Positions 58,795 to 64,000 of a stretch of 64,000 bases of DNA are shown here, piece after piece. Source of the stretch: Excoecaria cochinchinensis (Eukaryota; Streptophyta; Magnoliopsida; Malpighiales; Euphorbiaceae). Location of the stretch: NCBI GenBank assembly GCA_947683425.1, contig CANTUQ010000055.1, forward strand, positions 20,082,001 through 20,146,000. The letters are read 5' to 3'. The notes beneath the pieces are model-generated. The model ran no database searches and was not told where the DNA came from. It saw only the letters and a program-made list of their open reading frames with translations. The position numbers and the translations under genes are program-made. Position 1 is the stretch's first letter; every line of letters starts with the position of its first letter.

Positions 58795-60146
58795 CTAAGT
58801 CCTGCTGCTGCTCTCGCCGACTAGACGCTTGAGCCCTCGTGTCCTATTATCAGATGCGGGGCTGAGGATCCACTTCTTGTACTCGCTAGTTGAAGCCGCA
58901 GAATGATCGCCGAACCTCAGTATAACAGTCTTCACTGGTAGTTTTCTCCACAGCTCATGATACCTTGAAGCGAATGCGGCCGAAAGGGCTCCTCCCCGGA
59001 AAGATAAGGGAACCCTCACCACATCCTGGGTCATCCCGAGCTGACGTGTACATCGAGAGGTGATACAGAAGGTGGCTCGACAGAGCCCACAGAGGGGAAC
59101 ACACCCCGATGGCCCATCAATGACCACATGAGATAGTAGGAGCCAGGCAAATGTAAAACTGATGTCGTCATTTGATAGCTCGCCAAATCTGATGATGCCT
59201 TCCCCAGTAGTGGTGCACTCACACAGTCGTCGACGCGGGAGGAAATGGCTCGGCGAATACTATGGAATAACTCGAGGAGGTGGCTCATACAGCATCCTCA
59301 GTTTCTCTTGCAGCCAGATCTGAAAAAGATAATAATAAAAAAAATAAATAAAAAAGAAACAAAAAAAAGAGAAAGAGAAAAAGCCGCTGGAGTAAGTAGG
59401 GTTTACTTCAGGAAAAAATAAGGCGCAGGGTTGTGTGAAAATCCGAAAGGACGCACCTTCCGCTAAGAAAAGTTAGTGTGAAAATCCATAAGGGACACAC
59501 TACCTTTAAAATAATGATGTACCTGGAGCAATAAGGGGCTGCCGGCAAAGGTAGTGGTGGATCCAGAGCTCACAGCGTCCAAGCCCAGAATAGTCTCAGC
59601 CAGAATAAGTGGGAAAGGTGATGATCCCCGATAAAAGTCGCTCAAAACTCTGAACAGGCGAGGATCACCTGTCAAACCCCCTGGAACAACAGTGAGGAAG
59701 TTCATCATGCAAAACAGAAATATGGTGCTTACCCGGTAAGTGGGGATGTCAGTGAACTGATTTAGACCCTCGATTAGTGGCCGCAGGGCAAAGGAAGAGG
59801 CCGGAGAAATCAGCCGGACGGCCTCAGAAGAAGGTATGCCGAGAGCAATAGCTATGTCCCGAGTCTGGAGTAGGCCGCAACGGGGGACGCAAGGCAGAGC
59901 CTTAGGAGGGAACCAGGATCCAAAAATGGCAGCTAACTCTTTAGGCAAGGGGCACAATTCCTGGTAAGTGAACCGGAAAACATGAAACCAGGGGTTCTAG
60001 AAGTGGGTCGCTGCCAGAAGAAGGTTCTGATCAACTTTGACCCGACACAGGTATTTTAGCCCAGACAGAGTGGAAAGGGCACCTTTTTCCAAAGTGTGCT
60101 TGTCATGTAAGATACGGTTGATTGTTTGGACTAGAGAAGAAGACAT
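58795..60146 (-). pseudogene. Element H antisense accessory gene (plant-mobile-domain / DUF7745-like), one intron
   Basis: Exon 1 60146-59523 starts MSSSLVQTINRILHDKHTLE. Intron 59522-59320 has GT (after CTCCAG) and CTTTTTCAG at the same places as D. Exon 2 59319-58795 ends LVGESSSRT. H keeps a long intact run in exon 1 that D lost: LQTRDIAIALGIPSSEAVRL, PLIEGLNQFTDIPTYRVSTI, FCMMNFLTVVPGGLTGDPRL. TAG at 59999-59997 (TGG in D) and another TAG in exon 2 near 59263 (CAG in D) break it. Because D and H are broken at different places, the ancestral frame seems sound. Confidence 0.7.
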
Positions 60147-60215
60147 TCTAAGAAGAATAAAAGGCTCGAGATGTTGAGAAAATGAAGAGACACAAAAGGA
60201 GCATTGTTTTAGAAG

Positions 60216-60450
60216 AATTTATAGAAAGGCGTCACCGACGGCCTGCCCGTCTCCCCCAAGAGACGGCCCACCCATCGGTAAAGGTCCACCTGGCAAATGC
60301 ATAAGTTAGCATTGCATTCATCACGTGCATTAATTTGCATTTATTGAGAGACAGACGGCCAGCCCGTCGGTCGCTCCTACAAACACCCAGCCCGTCGGTC
60401 ACGAAACTCTATATATGGGCGAGTGATAGACGGACCAGCGGCGCTGTCAC
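60216..60450. promoter_or_regulatory. Divergent promoter region with LTR-type palindromes (H)
   Basis: Antisense TATA-like TATAAATT (60223-60216), palindrome 60234-60252, sense-side AGACGGCCAGCCCGTCGG (60353-60370) and CCCAGCCCGTCGGTCACG (60386-60403), sense TATATAT (60410-60416). Same order and spacing as D. Confidence 0.6.
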
Positions 60451-60613
60451 TTTCACTCTTCCTCTCAAAAACGGTTTTTTAAGCGTTTTTTCTGCATTTT
60501 CAAGCCTTCTTTCTCATTTTTCTTGCAATTTCTTCATCTTTTCGCGTTCTCCACTCACCGGACGCTTGGACGTTCATATTTCTTCAGTTTTTCTACACTT
60601 TTCGCGACTACAA

Positions 60614-61323
60614 GTAAGTAAAATAACTACTTTACTTTTTAATTTAATTTATTTCTTCTTCTTTTAGCTTTAAAAATAGTTATGACTCTTTAGGTGCTTT
60701 AAATATCTAGGGAGAATGCTGCTTCTTTTTTATTATTTTATTTTATTTATTTTTTAGTGCAATCCAAGCTTTTGCATGATCACATATAAATAATTTTTTT
60801 CTATACTTTTGCTGCCTTAGAAATAGGCTTTTTAGCGCATTATTTTGTGTTGTTGAGGCCTGAGGCCATTATGTTGTGTTGTTGGGGACACACTCTTGTC
60901 GGGGTGCGTCCCATTTATGTACATATATTGTTGTTGAGGCCTGAGGCCTGTTTTAATGCCTTTTTATACAGGAGGTTGGACACACCCTTGTCGGGGTGCT
61001 GCCCAATTTTTATTATTATTTTATTCTAAAATTGAATATTTTTGTGTATAATGCATGCCTTGGGGTCTAGAAAGCCCATTTTTATTCGCTTTAAACATTT
61101 CCATGCCGATTGCATGTTCCTTCTGCTTTTGATATGTGCAAAGCAGGCTGGGCAACATACCTTGACAGGACATTTGCCCATTTTTCGTTTATTATCTATT
61201 CTTTTACCTCGTATTCGGGCCGCTATAGCCCGGGTGAGGCCGTCTAAATGGGCTTTCACCTAGGAAACGAGCCTAATAATGCCTGTTTTGTCAAATTTTC
61301 ACCATCTAATACTTCTTTTTCAG
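60614..61323 (+). other. Predicted 5' intron of the sense accessory gene (H)
   Basis: Donor GTAAGTAAAA and acceptor CTTCTTTTTCAG at the same places as D, 710 bases. Confidence 0.5.
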
Positions 61324-61383
61324 GATGCTTCCTAGACGCAGAGCACCGCAGCCCCAGCCCGAGGTCGTGGTTTTTCGGGTTGG

Positions 61384-63357
61384 ATGGACGATGAGTCAGC
61401 TCAGAGATATAGAGCGTTGGTTCAGGTAGAGATTCGGGCTAGCCGCTTCGTGTCCCGACCGTTCCTAGAGCCCCTAGGGATGGCCCTAGAGTTTGATATG
61501 CTTGTCGAGGGCGCTGGGTGGACCGAGTTCCTTGAGCTTGCTTTCCAGACTTTTCTCGAGGCTACCCGTCAGGTGCTAGCCACCTTACGATATTGCGGTT
61601 TTCAGAGATCAGATACAGAGCCAGGGGTGGTCCAGTTCTGGTTCGATGGACAGCATTACAGTATTACCAGGCAGAGGTTCACGCAGACCATGGGGCTACC
61701 CAGAGAGGAGGGGGTCGAGATCCCACGGCGAGCGGTGAGACGCGCCCATTGGGCGGTCATTGCCTTACCGGGAGTGCTGTATGATCATGATACAACGAAG
61801 AGCACCGTACTGGTGTCTCAGGCACTCCGGTACCTACACAGAGGGCTATCCAGTTCGTACCTTGGTCGAGCTGGTAATCCAGGGTCGCTTAACGCGGCCG
61901 AGATCTTGAGCCTCTGGGCTATGGTGGCAAGCCAGCGCCTCAATATTAGCCATGAGATTTTGGCTAACTTGGTCAGAGTTGGCAGAGGGCTGACACCGGT
62001 GGTGATAGTGGGAGGAGTTATCACCCGTCTGCTTTTGGCATTAGGAGTCACTCCAGACAGGATGAGAGGACCCCTGGATGAGGGGATACATACGGATGCC
62101 CTTGCTGCAGTGCAGATGGGGATGATCTCGCAGATATCAGGGCAGGCAGAGGCGTACAGAGTACTGTCCATCCACGAGACCAGGCGGATGTTCTCCCTTC
62201 CACCTTTGGGCCCAGACCCGGAGCAGCCAGAGCCAGAGCCAGAGCAGCAGCCTCCTCACCTAGAGCCAGAGCCACAGCAGTAGCCTCCTCACCCAGGGCC
62301 AGAGCCAGAGCCGCACCCTCCTCAGCCTCCTCTACCCGAGCAGGAATGGCAGCCTCCTCAACCTCAGACTGTGCCATCGCCACCACAGCAGGAGCAGCCC
62401 TGGACTCCGTCGGATTTCGACATGGAGTTCACTATGGATGAGCTCTTTGCCGCTTCACCGGCATCCAGAGCGTCGACTCTTGTCCCGTCGTTGAGTATCA
62501 GGGTACAGAGGACTACCCACGGGCCCCCCGAGAGGTATCACCCATATTTTCGAGGCGACCCAGGGGCATCCACCTCCACGGCACCGCCGCTAGAGCCACC
62601 ACAGCAGCAGCCAGCATAGCCTGACTTCTCTCAGCTCCTCACATCCATGTTCATAGCCTTAGAGCTGCCGCAGGATGAGAGAGACAGATCTATGCACGAG
62701 AGGTTAGATCGCCAGCAGGCTGCTATTCAGGAGCAGTCCTAGTTGCTAGAGCGGTTAGCCCAGGAGCAGGCTGGTTATATCGATCACACAGCGTGAGAGC
62801 AGGCTCGGGTCATGGAGGCCTTCAGAGATGAGCAGTCGAGGCTGATAGAGCAGATTGCCCAGGGTCAGAGGGAGCTTAGGAAGCAGCTCGCTCATGATTT
62901 GAGAGCGTCTTAGGACCAGGCATCTCAGAGGGTTGATATAACCCTACAGATGATCGACGAGTCACTCGACTCTCTGAGATCCCAGGTCCAGGCGATAGAG
63001 GGGATCCTCCCACCCTTGTCTCAGACCATGAGGGAGTTCAGAGAGCAGACAGAGCAGCGCCTAGAGCAGATGAGAAAGGCCGCCAGCGAGCAGACCATTC
63101 AGATGAGCCAGGCATTCAAGAAGTGAGGAGGCACAATATCAGAGACCTTAGGGTTCATGAGGACTTGCACCCAGCCCTTCTTTGATGGCTATACTCAGAT
63201 CCGGTTTAGGCAGACCCACGATACTGGAGCAGGACCCTCTACGGCTCAGCCTCCACCTCCGGCACAGCCAGCTCTGCCTCCACCCCCGCCAGGGAAAGTG
63301 CACATATCAGATGACGAAGATCCTGATGAGGAGCCCTCCTACTATCTACCTCTCTGA
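61384..63357 (+). pseudogene. Element H sense accessory gene (Athila-ORF1 / plant-transposon-protein-like)
   Basis: One frame of about 657 codons with no net frameshift, from MDDESAQRYRALVQVEIRAS to the acidic end at TGA 63355. The first 299 codons are intact: LVEGAGWTEFLELAFQTF, VQFWFDGQHYSITRQRF, ILSLWAMVASQRLNISHEIL, GVITRLLLALGVTPDRMRG. A Pro/Gln/Glu spacer and a Gln/Glu/Arg coiled coil follow. Stops: TAG 62281, 62617, 62740, 62911; TGA near 62797 and 63124. At each of the four TAG codons the expected base is CAG; D keeps it at three. Its role is unknown; a coiled coil suggests self-assembly or partner binding. Confidence 0.72.
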
Positions 63358-63783
63358 TATTCAGGATTCTACTTTGTATATCCGTTGTACAAAAGAGGAT
63401 ACTTCTAGTGAAAAACATTTGTTTTCAGTTTTGTACATCCATTCAGTTATTTATGATTCATTCATATCACAGATGAATGTTTCTTAGCATAATGACATGA
63501 CAAATGAAGAGAAAATAATAACAAAAGATAACTCGGATTTAGAAAAATGACAACTCAACAGAAAAAAAAGGGGAGAACCTGAAATGAAACATAATATGAT
63601 GAAAAGAAACCACATCATTCATAAACATGTTGAAAGATAACAACTCAAGCATGAACTAACAAAACCTTTTATCACACATGTATAGAGAAACATCGATTCG
63701 AACACAGGCATCGATTAAAAGTCCGAACAAGGGCACCTAAGATTCATGTATTCTTGGAATGAGGAACCCAGCGAGGCCTCCTC
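63358..63783 (+). other. Element H 3' noncoding region before the array
   Basis: Nothing coding; matches D 44526-44982 apart from small gaps. Confidence 0.7.
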
Positions 63784-64000
63784 CTCTTCACATTGGGATT
63801 GTAGCCAGAGAGTGCTGCATCTCACGGTTCACGCGGCAGATAGAGAGCGCTACGCACCTTGCAGATCGGATGGGGGTTAGCAAGGGAACTTCAAATCGAA
63901 GCTATGGTTAGAAAAACACCGCTCTTCAAATCGGGATTGTAGACAGAGAGTGCTGCATCACACGATTCACGCGAAAGCCAGAGAGCGCTACGCACCTTGC
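63784..64000 (+). repeat. 138-bp tandem repeat array, element H (start)
   Basis: Units begin at 63784 and 63922, spacing 138, same unit as D 44983. The array runs off the window. Confidence 0.93.

Larger units (their letters stand above)
49156..64000 (+). mobile_element. Element H: Tat-type element, sister of D, cut by the window end
   Basis: Same order as D: LTR, primer site, leader, gag-pol, antisense gene, divergent sense gene, 138-bp array; the 3' LTR lies beyond 64000. It shares several stop codons with D but has its own set too, and a separate insertion site, so it is a distinct insertion from a closely related source. Confidence 0.95.

Overview
The window is plant nuclear DNA, from an angiosperm and probably a large, repeat-rich genome. 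I find no host gene, tRNA or rRNA. Essentially every base belongs to LTR retrotransposons inserted into one another. Three things point to a plant: Ty3/gypsy polyproteins with the extra archaeal-type RNase H found in the plant Tat lineage, LTRs of 2.0-2.6 kb, and hypervariable tandem repeats between pol and the 3' LTR. The species cannot be read from the sequence.

I name the elements A-H. G is the oldest layer. It is a Met-primed element (possibly a Tekay/Del chromovirus), seen as an LTR remnant (27044-28332), a primer site and two pieces of gag (28444-28576 and 49046-49155). A (minus strand, 1-24448) abuts the G LTR and has a degenerate gag-pol. A is broken by B (minus, 3914-13868, a deletion derivative with two LTRs) and by C (solo LTR, 17714-20152). 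F is a solo LTR (24456-27043) inserted at the A/G border. E is a solo LTR in G gag, split into 28577-30309 and 48461-49045. D (plus, 30310-48460) is a complete 18-kb element inserted in E. H (plus, 49156 to the window end) is a sister of D inserted in G gag about 105 bp from E. Five-base target duplications support B (GATAT/GATAC), C (GCTGG), D (GGTTG/GATTG), E (ACTTG/ACTTA) and F (GCACA).

A, B, D and H share one plan: LTR, a primer site of the TGGCGACTCCxCTGGGGA type, a conserved leader, gag, protease, a G-patch-like segment, an AT-rich linker, RT, RNase H, archaeal-type RNase H, integrase without chromodomain, a long 3' region with tandem repeats, and LTR. D and H add two accessory genes after pol: an antisense gene with one intron (plant-mobile-domain / DUF7745-like) and a sense gene (Athila-ORF1 / plant-transposon-protein-like, with a Pro/Gln/Glu spacer and a coiled coil). 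The two genes diverge from a shared intergenic region.

The best candidate for something undescribed is this accessory module. The short palindromic motif that lies just upstream of the LTR TATA box (GACGG-N-CCGTC type) also lies just upstream of TATA-like boxes for both accessory genes, so three promoters in one transposon appear to carry the same cis-element. Other signals worth checking are a primer-site mimic beside a hairpin in U5 of nearly every LTR, palindrome clusters that differ between otherwise homologous LTRs, stops at one gag codon in all four elements, and a strong CAG-to-TAG decay signature. All coding regions here are broken by stops or frameshifts. No coordinate or similarity was tested by computer alignment.
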